A stretch of DNA of 64,000 nucleotides from an uncultured Erysipelotrichaceae bacterium (GTDB lineage Bacteria > Bacillota_I > Bacilli_A > RFN20 > CAG-826), in NCBI GenBank assembly GCA_902791935.1, contig CADAXQ010000005.1, positions 17,264-81,263 of the forward strand, given 5' to 3'. The position numbers and the translations under genes are program-made. Positions 43,575 through 53,258 of this stretch are shown piece by piece. The notes under the pieces are model-generated. The model was not told the origin of the DNA. It saw nothing but the letters and a program-made list of their open reading frames with translations, and did no database searches. The first letter of the stretch is position 1; each line of letters opens with the position of its first letter.

Positions 43575-44645
43575 TCATTTTTTGACTTCCGTGAGAGATC
43601 CAGGCGGTACGCCGTAGCGTTTTTTAAAGGCGCGATAAAAGTTTGGCAAATCATCATAACCAACATACAAAGCAACTTCTTTTAACGGCATATTTCCTGC
43701 TTCGATTAACTCTTTTGCTTTCTCTAATCGCAACGAAATCACCGTTTCACCAAAATTGGTTTTGTATTCTTTTTTATAAGCGCGTGATAAGTATTCCTTG
43801 CTTAAACCAAATTGATCAGCAACGCTTTCTAGGCTGAGGTTGTGGTCACGATAATTCTCTTCTAAGTATTTCTTAATGGATTCTAACGGGAATTTTCGTT
43901 GTCCTTGCATGGATTCACGGTAAGCGTCCATCGTTTCGTCAAACCAAACTTTAGCAAAGTCTAGTAAGGCGCCCATGCTGCTTCCTTCCCCAAAGGGGTA
44001 GCAAGGAATTTCGTTTTGGTCGGACAATGTGGAACGTAGCAGTAACAAACGGTCCATCCACAAGGAATAGATATAGATTTGGGCGCTGATGCCCTCACGC
44101 TTCAGCGCGATGGAGCGCAAGGTAGCAAAGTCTTGTTTTCCTTTTTCTTGGCTCCCGGTTCGGATGTCATTTTCCAAAAGAAGCAAGACATCACTGACAT
44201 CTTTCGCCCATTCGTGGTCGGGGAACACGAAGTCAAACCGTTCTTTCGGGATTACGTTCTGGGTTTCTCTTAGGTTCTTTGCTGCCTGAGATAAGGCACG
44301 GTTCAGTTCTTCTTGCTTCACGGGCTTTAACAAATAATCCGCCGCCCCGGCTTGTAGTGCCCGATGCACGTATTCGTAGTCATCATAGCCGCTCACAAAA
44401 ATAAGTTGGGCATGCGATCCTTCTTTTTGTAACTCTTCAGCCAAATCTAAGCCGTTCATCTTTGGCATTCTAACATCCGTCAGAATGATATCAGGTTGGT
44501 TTTGATGAATGAGCTCCAAGCCAAACGCACCATCCGAAGCCTCTCCCACGATGTCGATGTCGTTCCCGGCAAAATTCCCTAAGGAACGTAATGCCTGAAT
44601 CGTCCACTTCTCGTCATCAATCAAGACTGCCCGTAATCGCCTCAT
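43575..44645 (-). CDS. YesN-type response regulator with AraC output
   Basis: The 356-residue protein has an N-terminal receiver (LIDDEKWTIQALRSL; phosphoryl Asp in DIILTDVRMPKMNG; Lys in YLLKPVK) and a C-terminal AraC double helix-turn-helix (FGLSKEYLSRAYKKEYK and KEVALYVGYDDLPNFYRAFKKRYGVPPG). It starts at 44645, where ATGA overlaps the kinase stop and GGGAGG precedes it. It probably activates the adjacent transport operon on sensing an extracellular sugar. Confidence 0.93.
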   Translation of the reverse strand: MRRLRAVLIDDEKWTIQALRSLGNFAGNDIDIVGEASDGAFGLELIHQNQPDIILTDVRMPKMNGLDLAEELQKEGSHAQLIFVSGYDDYEYVHRALQAGAADYLLKPVKQEELNRALSQAAKNLRETQNVIPKERFDFVFPDHEWAKDVSDVLLLLENDIRTGSQEKGKQDFATLRSIALKREGISAQIYIYSLWMDRLLLLRSTLSDQNEIPCYPFGEGSSMGALLDFAKVWFDETMDAYRESMQGQRKFPLESIKKYLEENYRDHNLSLESVADQFGLSKEYLSRAYKKEYKTNFGETVISLRLEKAKELIEAGNMPLKEVALYVGYDDLPNFYRAFKKRYGVPPGSLTEVKK

Positions 44646-46426
44646 CGATGTTCCTCCCAATGTTTTTTCACTTTCACCGTCACGGATGTTCCTTCGTTTG
44701 GTGTACTTTCGATATGGATTCCGTAGGAGGGGCCATAAAGTAATCGGGCGCGAAGGTTGACGTTGGCTAAGCCGATGTGCTTGCTGGCGCGTAAGCTCCG
44801 TTCTGGATCGTTCGTTAGACTCTCCCGTAACGATTGCAGGGTTTCTTGACTCATTCCTACGCCGTTGTCAGACAACGTTAATGAGAGATCGTCCCCTTCT
44901 CCTTTCGCCGCTAAGCAAATCTTCCACGGACCCGATTTTTCGGACAAGCCATGTGAAAAACTATTTTCCAAAATAGGTTGTAAGATAAGTTTCGGCACTA
45001 AGGTGTCCATATCTTCTGAATTCACTTGATTTTCAAAGGATATCCGGCCAGAAAAGCGTTGATTCTGAATGGAAATATATTTTTCCAAATAACGGATTTC
45101 TTCTTTTAGCGGCACGACTTCTTGGTCAAAGCTTAGCGAATAATGAAGGATATCGGAGAAGGTGGTGGTTAAGTCATAGATACGATGATCGCCAGTTTCG
45201 AGTGACATGCCGCCGATTAGTTGAAGCGTGTTATAAACAAAATGGGGGTTGATTTGACTTTGCATGGCCCGAAATTCAGCATCTCTTGCCGCTAACTTGC
45301 TTTTATATTCAGAATCGATTAGATCGGCAATGTCGTCACTCATTTGGTTAAAGCTACGTTGCAACACGCCAATTTCGTCGTGGTTGGTTTCTTTGACTTT
45401 CGGACGTTTGGTGAAGTCACTGCCCCGCATGGTGCTGGCTAAAGTACCAATGGGTTGGCTTAAACGCGACGCCAAGAAAGCACTTAGCACGGCCGAAACA
45501 ATAACCGAGATCAGCGCGACAAGAATACCCATCATGATTTCACGGGCTTGAGCCTGACGAATCGGTGCTTTAGAAGCGGCCATCAAAATTTGTAACTTAC
45601 CCCCGCTGACCGAAGAAGCAAACCAAAAAGAATGCTTTCCTTCCCGGCCATTGGTAAAAGACAACTCGTTTCCTTGGGCTACTAATGCGTTTGCTTCCGC
45701 TTCGAATTCTCCCATCGAGTCGTCCCGCACGGAACAAACCGTTTGATTCCCGTCATTGAGTAGCATCGTTCCGTAAAGACCTGAAAGCTGAATTTCTCCA
45801 ATGACGCGCGGGAAGAAGTCTTTTCTCCAATGAAACGAAGCATAGGCAAACAAAGTGCCGTTCGATAAGTTCATGCCGTGGTTGATAGAGGCTTCGTTTT
45901 GTTGCCACAAGAAATAGGCATTGGTTTGTAACCCACTTTCGCGTTCATATGAGGCGGCCTCTCCTTCTTTGCTTTCCGTAAAAGAAGCGCCAGTCGGGGT
46001 GACATCAACGGAATGCCCGTTCTTCGTTCCCACCAAAGTAATGTGAGAAAGGTCAGCATTCGCACTTAAGTAGCCATTCAGCTTTCCGATGATCGCTTCC
46101 CGCTTGTCATAAGCAAGAGACGTAGGGTCATCATTCCACGAAAGCAAGGCATCATGAAATGTCGTATCCGTTTCTAAGTCATAGAAGTTACGAGTGTAGG
46201 CAACCACAAGATCGTTGAGTTTGTTTCTGAGCCAAGAAACGCTGGCTTCCGCGTTTTGAATGGCCTCTGACTTTTTGCTTTGTGACACCGATACGGTGGA
46301 ATAAATCGTTAAGGCGGTGGTAGGAAGTAACGTTAATAACAACATCGCAAGAAATAATTTCTTCCCGATGGACAAGAAGCCTTTCTTTTTCGTACGATAA
46401 GGCTGGCTAGTATCCGTTTTCTTCAT
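44642..46426 (-). CDS. YesM-type sensor histidine kinase
   Basis: The 594-residue protein has one N-terminal membrane helix (about 18-38), an extracellular sensing domain (about 40-290), a second helix (about 292-318), a HAMP segment, then the LytS/YesM-type His box MQSQINPHFVYNTLQLIGG. The ATPase domain shows LILQPILENSFSHG, LSDNGVGM and HIGLANVNLRARLLYG. It is the partner of the overlapping response regulator and lies 86 bases after the GH30 gene on the same strand. Confidence 0.94.
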   Translation of the reverse strand: MKKTDTSQPYRTKKKGFLSIGKKLFLAMLLLTLLPTTALTIYSTVSVSQSKKSEAIQNAEASVSWLRNKLNDLVVAYTRNFYDLETDTTFHDALLSWNDDPTSLAYDKREAIIGKLNGYLSANADLSHITLVGTKNGHSVDVTPTGASFTESKEGEAASYERESGLQTNAYFLWQQNEASINHGMNLSNGTLFAYASFHWRKDFFPRVIGEIQLSGLYGTMLLNDGNQTVCSVRDDSMGEFEAEANALVAQGNELSFTNGREGKHSFWFASSVSGGKLQILMAASKAPIRQAQAREIMMGILVALISVIVSAVLSAFLASRLSQPIGTLASTMRGSDFTKRPKVKETNHDEIGVLQRSFNQMSDDIADLIDSEYKSKLAARDAEFRAMQSQINPHFVYNTLQLIGGMSLETGDHRIYDLTTTFSDILHYSLSFDQEVVPLKEEIRYLEKYISIQNQRFSGRISFENQVNSEDMDTLVPKLILQPILENSFSHGLSEKSGPWKICLAAKGEGDDLSLTLSDNGVGMSQETLQSLRESLTNDPERSLRASKHIGLANVNLRARLLYGPSYGIHIESTPNEGTSVTVKVKKHWEEHR

Positions 46427-46512
46427 ATAGTTCCCTCCGTTTTGTTACGGTGTCGGTAAAAAGGCGACGAACTCAGAATGCGAATCGGACGAATTAGATA
46501 AGGGTTTAAGAA

Positions 46513-47823
46513 TTATTTTGAGACCACCAAGGTACCGAAGTTATCTTGATCTAAATGACAGGCAATGGTATTTCCGTGAATCTGGAACGCAACGGTAGTT
46601 GCCGGTCCTTGGTTCAGCATCTCAATGACAATCGATCCATCTAGATTGAGGAAGCCAACCACCTCTATCGTCTTCGGGTTAGGAATATCCAGCACTACCG
46701 CACCTGGTCTTACAAAGTGAGAAAAATGCTTAATCGCATAATAACTGGGTTGAATGGATAACTGGTTATTTCTCCACATAATAGGGGCTTCGCAGTAGTT
46801 CCCCACATGATTGGGCCCACCTTTTTCATCGAGTAGTAGGTTCCAATCAATAAAGCCTTCTGATCCACTTCGCGTATCCATTAAATAATTCTCAAAGTAG
46901 CGAAGGGCGCTATGGTACCGACCGATCGCCGCAGAAGGATTGTTGTAGTCTAATACCCGTAGCTCTACACAACCTTCGGTAAATAAGAAGTGTTTGTCCG
47001 GATAACGGCGTTTTGCTTCGGCTAATAAGTCCCAACGCTTTCCATCGTACCAGTGATAAGCAATGCCAGTTAAGGCCGCTTCTACATGGGGATCTTTGAA
47101 TAATCCTTCACAACGATCCAATAAACGGTCCCGATTATGATCCCAGCCATAAATCGCGACGTCGGGGCTTAAATGCTGCTTTAACGCCAAGACAAGCTTT
47201 CCTTCTTCTTCGGGAGTATAGATACAAGATTCCCAGGTTTGGATTGCTTCGGGTTCATTTTGTGGGGTAATCATCGCGATGGGATGGCCTTCTTCTTTCA
47301 TAGCGTCTACATATTTCGCAAGATACTCGGCATAAATGTCATAACATTGCGGTAGTAACTTACCCCCATGGCATTTCTCTTGGTTATCCTTCCAACGGGC
47401 AAGCGGAGACCAAGAAGCCGCGATTAACCGTAACTTGCCATATTGCTCGGCATCGGTTAAGAAAGGAAGAATTTCTATTTTATCGTGTGCCAAAGAGAAA
47501 TCCTCCATCGAATCTGAGTTCGTGGGAAGGTAATCATATTCTCCTACCGAAAAGTCACAGCTGCCGATGGTCATTCGCCCCATTGTGTAGCCTAAGCCTT
47601 TAGGCGAAAAATAAAGGTCGATTACCTTTTGCTTATCTTTCTTCGATAAGGTGGCATAAACATGAGCGGCAGCGTCTGTAAATGCGCCACCAAACCCTTG
47701 CATGACTTGACGTTGTTTCGCAGGATCGATTTCGATGACTTCATCATAAGAAGACGTATTGATGCCAATCAAACGCGTCCGAAAATAATGTTCTGGAGAA
47801 GAAAGAATAAACTTTGTTTTCAT
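46513..47823 (-). CDS. GH30 beta-glycosidase, cytoplasmic
   Basis: The 436-residue protein has no signal peptide. GFGGAFTDAAAHVY, GYTMGRMTIGSCDFSVGEYDY, AASWSPLARWKDN, the acid/base TPQNEPEAIQTWESC and the nucleophile in FLFTEGCVE are the standard GH30 landmarks (glucosylceramidase/beta-1,6-glucanase relatives). A short C-terminal beta-sandwich completes the fold. It probably cuts beta-linked oligosaccharides imported by the ABC system of this locus. A perfect palindrome lies 25 bases upstream of the start. Confidence 0.9.
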   Translation of the reverse strand: MKTKFILSSPEHYFRTRLIGINTSSYDEVIEIDPAKQRQVMQGFGGAFTDAAAHVYATLSKKDKQKVIDLYFSPKGLGYTMGRMTIGSCDFSVGEYDYLPTNSDSMEDFSLAHDKIEILPFLTDAEQYGKLRLIAASWSPLARWKDNQEKCHGGKLLPQCYDIYAEYLAKYVDAMKEEGHPIAMITPQNEPEAIQTWESCIYTPEEEGKLVLALKQHLSPDVAIYGWDHNRDRLLDRCEGLFKDPHVEAALTGIAYHWYDGKRWDLLAEAKRRYPDKHFLFTEGCVELRVLDYNNPSAAIGRYHSALRYFENYLMDTRSGSEGFIDWNLLLDEKGGPNHVGNYCEAPIMWRNNQLSIQPSYYAIKHFSHFVRPGAVVLDIPNPKTIEVVGFLNLDGSIVIEMLNQGPATTVAFQIHGNTIACHLDQDNFGTLVVSK

Positions 47824-47847
47824 AAAATATCTCCTTTCAATCCTACC

Positions 47848-47862
47848 TTATCATCATGATAA
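47848..47862. promoter_or_regulatory. Palindromic operator candidate upstream of the GH30 gene
   Basis: TTATCATCATGATAA is a perfect 15-bp palindrome 25 bases before the GH30 start codon. Confidence 0.4.
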
Positions 47863-47973
47863 TTGGTTTTCGCTAAGTCCATTCTAAAAATCCAAATTCT
47901 TGAAGTCAATAAAGTTAGGATTAACGCGATATATCCATGTATGGTGTCTTACTAACAAAAATAGGTATGTGTT

Positions 47974-48108
47974 TTATCGATAATAAATCGATTTTTCTGG
48001 CTTTGTATACCAGTTCTGAAACGGTATCATATTGAATTTTCTAATCTCACTCAAAATAGATTTTTCGAGCTCGTTTATCTTATCATTCATCTTATCATTC
48101 TCAGACAT
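47974..48108 (-). CDS. Possible 44-residue small protein
   Basis: A short frame begins MSENDKMNDKINELEKS and ends FQNWYTKPEKSIYYR. The charged amphipathic start and aromatic end look protein-like, but there is no good ribosome binding site and no recognised family. It could be a remnant. The remainder of the 596-bp gap (47824-48419) holds the palindrome noted above, a GGAAT-AGC-ATTCC hairpin near 48390, and nothing else recognised. Confidence 0.25.
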   Translation of the reverse strand: MSENDKMNDKINELEKSILSEIRKFNMIPFQNWYTKPEKSIYYR

Positions 48109-48419
48109 TTCGCTTTAAAACCGCTACTGCATATAAAAGGCAGTTTTACATGTTTCTTTTGTCTTTCGTCGACCATATCGCATAGAACACGCGTGCTTTT
48201 TTAATTTATGGTCTCAAAAACATCGTGCTCCAAACAGCATGTTGACACGTTATCACGAAAATAATCACCGGTATCCACAGGGGGCAGTCTTGATGGTTCA
48301 CGAATTTTGCTTCGCGCCGACCGATTTAGAACATTTTCTCGTTGTGTTTTTCAGATTAACAATTTATTATAGTTACGATGAAAATGGAATAGCATTCCGT
48401 TTTTATCAAGAAAGTTAAT

Positions 48420-49664
48420 ATGTACATCACAAGAAGCATTGAGAAAATAGCAACAACGATGGCGAAGGAATTTCCGTGCCTTGTCGTTTATGGCCCTCGC
48501 CAAGTCGGGAAATCCACCATGGTCAATCATCTTTTCGGAAAAGATATGGCCACCGTAACCTTGGATGACATTGATGACCGGACGTTGGCTCTTTCTAACC
48601 CCAAAGCTTTCTTAGATCAATACCCTTGCCCCGTGTGCATCGACGAAATTCAAAAGGCGCCACTCCTTTTAGACGAAATCAAAAAACGAATTGATATTCA
48701 AAAAATAAAGTGGCTTCAAAACAACGAGCCATATCAATTGATGTATGTCCTTACTGGTTCAAATCAATTCGAGCTTCAAAAAGGGGTTTCTGAATCTTTG
48801 GCCGGGCGTGCAGGAATCCTAGAGATGAATTCTTTATCACGAGCCGAAATACAGCATGAAGATTCGCCATTTTTTCTTCCTGACATCGAAGACTTAAAGG
48901 AAAGAAAAGCCCCCATTCCCCTTACCCGTCCCGAAGTGTTTCGCCTTATCTTTCAAGGCGGAATGCCTGATTACGTTACGGGGAAGTCGAGCCGTGAGAA
49001 TTTCTTTAAAGCCTATTTGAACACCTACATCGAAAAAGATGTCAGAAAGGTCCTGTCGGTCGGGAATGAAACCGCATTCCGTCAATTTCTCACTTACGCT
49101 GCTCTAAGAACGGGGCAAGAACTCCATTATTCGGATATTTCTAACGCGTTAGGAATCGATTCAAAAACCGTAAAAGCATGGTTTTCGATTCTTGAAAGTT
49201 CAGGTCTTATTCTTTTGTTACAGCCTTATTTTGCGAATCTTTCTAGCCGTCTTGTCAAAGCGCCAAAACTCTATTTCATGGATACGGGATTGTGTGCTTA
49301 TCTTTGCGGCTGGCAGGACGCCAACATGCTTGAAAAAGGGGTGATGGGTGGCGCTTTCTTTGAAACTTACGTCATCAGTGAAATCGTCAAAAATTACCAA
49401 AACCACGGAAGAGAATACAAATATTCTTTTTACTACTATCGAGATACTGACCAACGAGAGGTTGATCTCCTTTACCTGAATCAAGGCTCCCTAACGCCGA
49501 TCGAAATCAAGAAAGGGATCAATCCAAGCAACCCAAGCAAGAATTTTTCTGCGCTAGAAAAATATAAAATGCCAATTCGTCCTGGATTGGTAATTGATTG
49601 TTATGACAAAATTCGACCCATTGGCGATTACGCCTATTCCGTTCCTATTGGCTACATTGGATGA
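48420..49664 (+). CDS. AAA_14/DUF4143-type ATPase, copy 2
   Basis: The 414-residue protein has Walker A YGPRQVGKST (about 24-33), VCIDEIQKAP as Walker B, and VLTGSNQFELQKGVSESLAGRAG as the sensor/arginine region. A winged-helix-like segment follows (YSDISNALGIDSKTVKAWFSIL), then the C-terminal DUF4143 nuclease-like fold with EVDLLYLNQGSLTPIEIKKG. It belongs to the same broad family as the genes at 35040 and 62420 but to a different subgroup. It is a lone gene between an intergenic gap and IS remnants. Its role is unknown. Confidence 0.87.
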   Translation: MYITRSIEKIATTMAKEFPCLVVYGPRQVGKSTMVNHLFGKDMATVTLDDIDDRTLALSNPKAFLDQYPCPVCIDEIQKAPLLLDEIKKRIDIQKIKWLQNNEPYQLMYVLTGSNQFELQKGVSESLAGRAGILEMNSLSRAEIQHEDSPFFLPDIEDLKERKAPIPLTRPEVFRLIFQGGMPDYVTGKSSRENFFKAYLNTYIEKDVRKVLSVGNETAFRQFLTYAALRTGQELHYSDISNALGIDSKTVKAWFSILESSGLILLLQPYFANLSSRLVKAPKLYFMDTGLCAYLCGWQDANMLEKGVMGGAFFETYVISEIVKNYQNHGREYKYSFYYYRDTDQREVDLLYLNQGSLTPIEIKKGINPSNPSKNFSALEKYKMPIRPGLVIDCYDKIRPIGDYAYSVPIGYIG

Positions 49665-49759
49665 GGGGGTGCCTTCGTCGATTCCTGCCAGAAACCAATC
49701 CTCTCTTTCCGTTTTTCCTTAAAATATTCACGGAAATTCAAATTTGAGTCCATTAACAA

Positions 49760-49885
49760 GTGAGGTGTACCCCAAATCCTGGACATCCAGGAAAGGGGTA
49801 TTTTTTATGAAATACATATTAGAGTTTAAGCTAGGGTGCGTTGCAAAATACAAAGTCCGCTACGCATCTGTTTACTCCTGGTGAA
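49760..49885 (+). mobile_element. Remnant of an IS3-type element, left end
   Basis: A 25-bp terminal-repeat-like sequence (49760-49784) is followed by a CCTGGA-CA-TCCAGG hairpin and a short frame (49807-49884) beginning MKYILEFKLGCVAKYK, typical of an IS3/IS150 OrfA N-terminus. It stops after 25 codons. The rest of the gap to 50116 has no gene I can recognise. Confidence 0.6.
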
Positions 49886-50116
49886 GGTAACCAAACTTAC
49901 GCAAAAGTCTTTCTCACTTAAAACTTCCGCTTTTAAAAAATCATAAGTTAATTTGTGCCTATTCATTTCAATGCTTTTGCCTATATTTCATCAAAAAATA
50001 TGCAGTAAATCAAAAAAACATAGGCAACTGCATTGTGTGTTCGGAACGTTCCTACATAAAAGGTAAAAAACGTTGTCGCCCCCCAAACGATTGCTTGAAA
50101 AAACCATTCTAGAGAT

Positions 50117-50164
50117 AAGGAAAAGGGCTGCCAATTAATTCCCCATAAACTTGATAGCAGCCCT
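50117..50164 (-). terminator. Terminator beyond the displaced isomerase 3' end
   Basis: AAGGGCTGC (50122-50130) pairs with GCAGCCCTT (50156-50164), followed on the minus strand by TTTTCCTT. It is probably the original terminator of the isomerase operon now found at 53757-56714. Confidence 0.65.
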
Positions 50165-50170
50165 TATTTT

Positions 50171-50450
50171 GTTAATAACGATTAAGCCCCGATTTCCTTC
50201 AATTGCTCGCGCAAGAACGAAACGGCCCCTTCGATCTCTTTCTTGGCATCGCCCTTGGCTTCGTATTCAATCGTGAGATAGCCGTTATAACCGATTTCTC
50301 TTAAGGCTTCGAGATAACGCTTCCACGGGACGGATCCCTGCCCTAACGGGACTTCTTTGTAGGTGGCGCAAGCCCAGGTTGCTTTCTCCCCGCCTTCGAT
50401 AAAGCCCATGTAGACATCGCCTGGATGGACTTTAATGAGGTTAATGCCGC
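50171..50450 (-). pseudogene. Displaced 3' fragment of the sugar isomerase gene
   Basis: About 265 bases are roughly 95% identical to 53745-54013, the 3' part of the intact isomerase gene, with about a dozen scattered substitutions. The encoded 75-residue tail (from MGFIEGGEKATWAC) differs at only four positions. Upstream of about 50450 the similarity stops abruptly, so there is no start and no N-terminal half. It keeps a terminator, whereas the intact gene does not. Confidence 0.85.
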
Positions 50451-50714
50451 CTTCCCATTGAAGGGTGGTTTTCGAAGAAATGAAGTTTCAAAGAATCACA
50501 TTCGACTTCCCGTGCCCCGTTCCAAATCACGCCAATACTTGTGATTTTGGAGATCTTATTCTCCCGAAAGGCAAGGATACAGCTTGTTATCATCGAAACT
50601 ATCGGGATTGATACCGCTTCCGGAAAAGCCTTCTGGGGGCAAGAAGGAAGCTTCTCTCCCTTCGTAAACGCGGATTCGACCGCAAGAGCTTCCATGGTTC
50701 GCCAATAGGCTGCT
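50451..50714 (-). other. Unassigned segment at the island junction
   Basis: The minus strand holds broken frames (for example GFSGSGINPDSFDDNKLYP in one frame, KISKITSIGVIWNGAREVE in another) with no start, ribosome binding site or recognised domain. It is probably decayed coding sequence. Confidence 0.3.
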
Positions 50715-51452
50715 CTATTTGGAAGACGAAGGGTCGTCATACGCTGCCGGGTCATACTTGAAGGTGCTGCTGCCAAAATAGTACTTGAGAGCAAGGCTTT
50801 CCTTCCCCTCGAACAACCGCTCCTTCGAAAAACGCAGCTCCATGGAGTCGTATCCAGCTTCGTAGGCCCCTTCCCAGGTCTCCCCATCTCCGTCTATCTT
50901 AAACGTCTTCCCCTCGTCGAAAGATAGGGTGAATTTATTGCCGCCGCTCGTGTAAACCCAGGAGTTTTTGTGGCTGTACGCGTCTTCGGCGCTGTAGATA
51001 AAGGCGAGATGCCCCCTTTCCCCTATGAGATTTGTGGTTTGGAAATGATTCGGGTCAATCTCGTCCTCCAGAATAGGAATAGGCGTCAGCAAAAAGCTTT
51101 CTTCCGGTTTCGGTCGGTAAACGTGTATTTTCCCGTTCCAGACGCCGTTCTCGAGATGTTTCTCGATATCGTACGATTGATATTCTCCCTCGCCAGAAAT
51201 GTCTAAGCACATCACGCTGTAATAATAATTTACATCGGCTCTGCGCCGGAATTCGTTGCCTGAATAATATAGATAGCCACTCGACGGATCCCCTTTCCCT
51301 TCTACGTAAAGGGTAAAAAGCCCATTGTCGGCGACCCATTTGGTGAAGTAATAATCAAGAAAATCGTCTACGGAAATCCGTGTTTTTGACACGCAGGAGG
51401 AGCACGTCACCGCCAAAAGAAGCAACGCGATATCACGCCGGAACCGTTTCAT
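50715..51452 (-). CDS. Lipoprotein of unknown function (island)
   Basis: The protein has 245 residues starting MKRFRRDIALLLLAVTCSSC, with a lipobox (TCSSC). The mature part is beta-rich and acidic with many Tyr and Trp residues and ends in a Ser-rich tail. GGAG lies seven bases before the ATG at 51452; an ATG at 51458 overlapping the previous stop (ATGA) is an alternative. It is translationally coupled to the cysteine-peptidase-like lipoprotein, so the two probably act together at the cell surface. Confidence 0.7.
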   Translation of the reverse strand: MKRFRRDIALLLLAVTCSSCVSKTRISVDDFLDYYFTKWVADNGLFTLYVEGKGDPSSGYLYYSGNEFRRRADVNYYYSVMCLDISGEGEYQSYDIEKHLENGVWNGKIHVYRPKPEESFLLTPIPILEDEIDPNHFQTTNLIGERGHLAFIYSAEDAYSHKNSWVYTSGGNKFTLSFDEGKTFKIDGDGETWEGAYEAGYDSMELRFSKERLFEGKESLALKYYFGSSTFKYDPAAYDDPSSSK

Positions 51453-51454
51453 TG

Positions 51455-53056
51455 TCATTCTCCGTTCAGGACATAACCCCAGATGAACTGTCGCTCGCTG
51501 CCCTCTCTGCTCTTGCTACCAAAGACGCTTGTTACATCCCGAGCGCGATAGTTCCTGTCGTCATCCGTTCCGTTTATCGTCTTAAACAAGGTTTGATTAA
51601 ATAAATCCGCTTTTTGGCCACACAAATAGACATAATGCGCGCCTTTGGAGATATTAGGCGAACCGTTTTCAAAAGCGGAATTCCAATAGCAGACAATCGC
51701 TTGCCTTCTATAAAGCAACTTAGTTTTAAAACCAGAGAAGTCGGTAACGGGATATTCTAGAAGCTTTTCTCCGTAGAAAGTCTTGAGAATGTCTGTCTCG
51801 TTTTTCGAATAGGAGATATACCATTTCAACAATTCGTTAACGAGGCGAACGGGATCGTTAATAATCGCCCGAATCATCGCGACGGCGGCTGTGGCGGCGG
51901 TTATACTAGACCCCGGTACGATTAAGTCTGCGGGGGTCCACGAGCAAAGCGCAAACAAAAGCGGCTCAACGGTGGAAAGAGCCAAATTCAGGATGGGTTG
52001 CAAAACAGGCACGTAGGCGCTGGAAAGCAACGCGCTGGCGGCCGGCATGGCGATGGCTTCGTAATAGTCCGGGACTGGGTTCACGCCGAAATGCCCGAAG
52101 AGAAGGTCCGCCCCGCAAAGCTCGTATAGCGCGATTAGGGAAGGGAAGTCGATGTCGGCGCCGCTGTCCTTCAGCATGTTGAATGCCGCGACTACGCCGC
52201 ATCCATTAGCGCCGATATTTGGTGAGGCGGTTTCGCCAAAAGATTGTTCGGAAATGCCGAATTTGAATTTGGAAAGGTCTTTTTGCCGGTGAATGAATCC
52301 CGTTGGTTGGTTTGGCAAGGCGGCGTTGTTCTCATAGTGTTGCTTGACCAGCTCAAGCCTGGAAAGGTAGAAAAAATACGGCAAAGGGTTCATCAGTGAT
52401 AAAGGCGGTATGTTGAGGACTTTGCGCGCGTTTGCTTTTGCGTCGTCCAAAGAAACCAAACCGCGAATTGCTTTCACGATCGGATACAAGGTGTTGGCCC
52501 CGGTCCCGTCATCGATGACGGGCTTGCGCATAATAACCCTACCGTCTTTTTCCACGGTCAACGAGTTTTCGGTGTCTAGTGGCGAGACCTCGCTAGCCAT
52601 AATTTGATTACCATGGATGTCTAAGAGGATATCGCTTTCGCCAGTCAGATTATTCGTGGTCGGATAGGCGTAGATTCTTTCTGAAATTTCCGTTTCACCT
52701 GTAGCATCGTCCGACAATTTCATGTCGATAGTTACGATACCCAACGGGTCGAGAGAGCTTATGGAAGTTTGAAATGTCTTACCATCATATACATCGACAT
52801 CGGTAGCGTTCAATTTCTCAGCAGAATAGAAATCTTTTATAGGAGAAGATGCTTCGATGATGGTTTGAGTTTTTCCACACTTCTCGACTTTGAAATCAGC
52901 AAACGCTTTGTTGGAATTCAAAAACAAATTGTCTTTGACTTCTGTCATCTGAAGTTTGGCCGCCTTCTCGATGCAATCGCCCGAAGGAGGAACGGATGGG
53001 GAGCAACAAAAAGAAAAGAGGAGAGATGCTACGCCTAGCAAGACTACTTTATTCAT
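51455..53056 (-). CDS. Lipoprotein with C39-like cysteine peptidase fold
   Basis: The protein has 533 residues. The N-terminus MNKVVLLGVASLLFSFCCS carries a lipobox. About 260 residues of beta-rich sequence precede ANGCGVVAAFNMLKDSG, the Cys-centred helix of papain-like/C39 peptidases. Later, RQAIVCYWNSAF and KGAHYVYLCG provide the family's strand and a candidate catalytic His. A hydrophobic stretch (SALLSSAYVPVLQPILNLAL) lies between. Similar GCG...HY proteins act on peptides or as inactive surface folds; which applies here is unknown. Confidence 0.7.
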   Translation of the reverse strand: MNKVVLLGVASLLFSFCCSPSVPPSGDCIEKAAKLQMTEVKDNLFLNSNKAFADFKVEKCGKTQTIIEASSPIKDFYSAEKLNATDVDVYDGKTFQTSISSLDPLGIVTIDMKLSDDATGETEISERIYAYPTTNNLTGESDILLDIHGNQIMASEVSPLDTENSLTVEKDGRVIMRKPVIDDGTGANTLYPIVKAIRGLVSLDDAKANARKVLNIPPLSLMNPLPYFFYLSRLELVKQHYENNAALPNQPTGFIHRQKDLSKFKFGISEQSFGETASPNIGANGCGVVAAFNMLKDSGADIDFPSLIALYELCGADLLFGHFGVNPVPDYYEAIAMPAASALLSSAYVPVLQPILNLALSTVEPLLFALCSWTPADLIVPGSSITAATAAVAMIRAIINDPVRLVNELLKWYISYSKNETDILKTFYGEKLLEYPVTDFSGFKTKLLYRRQAIVCYWNSAFENGSPNISKGAHYVYLCGQKADLFNQTLFKTINGTDDDRNYRARDVTSVFGSKSREGSERQFIWGYVLNGE

Positions 53057-53258
53057 AAAGACTCCTTATGAAATCTACGAATTTAATTTTAAAACCATAG
53101 ACCGCCTCCCGCCAACGCATGCTAGATTTATATGATTTTTTAAAATTACATTTTTTATAATAATTATTTTATTTATAATATTTTTATATTAATTGTAAAA
53201 TATAATAAAAATCTTGTTAAAAAATCATGGTAATTCTAACGAGGCGCTAGATGCTAAG
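53057..53258. other. Very AT-rich intergenic segment
   Basis: Almost only A and T between about 53130 and 53220, with no frame of note. It holds the upstream region of the lipoprotein pair and contrasts strongly with the flanking host DNA. Confidence 0.6.

Noticed and set aside
50441..50887. Frame of 148 codons spanning the island junction
   Set aside because: It overlaps the end of the lipoprotein gene in another frame and runs into the displaced isomerase fragment; it looks like chance reading of decayed sequence.
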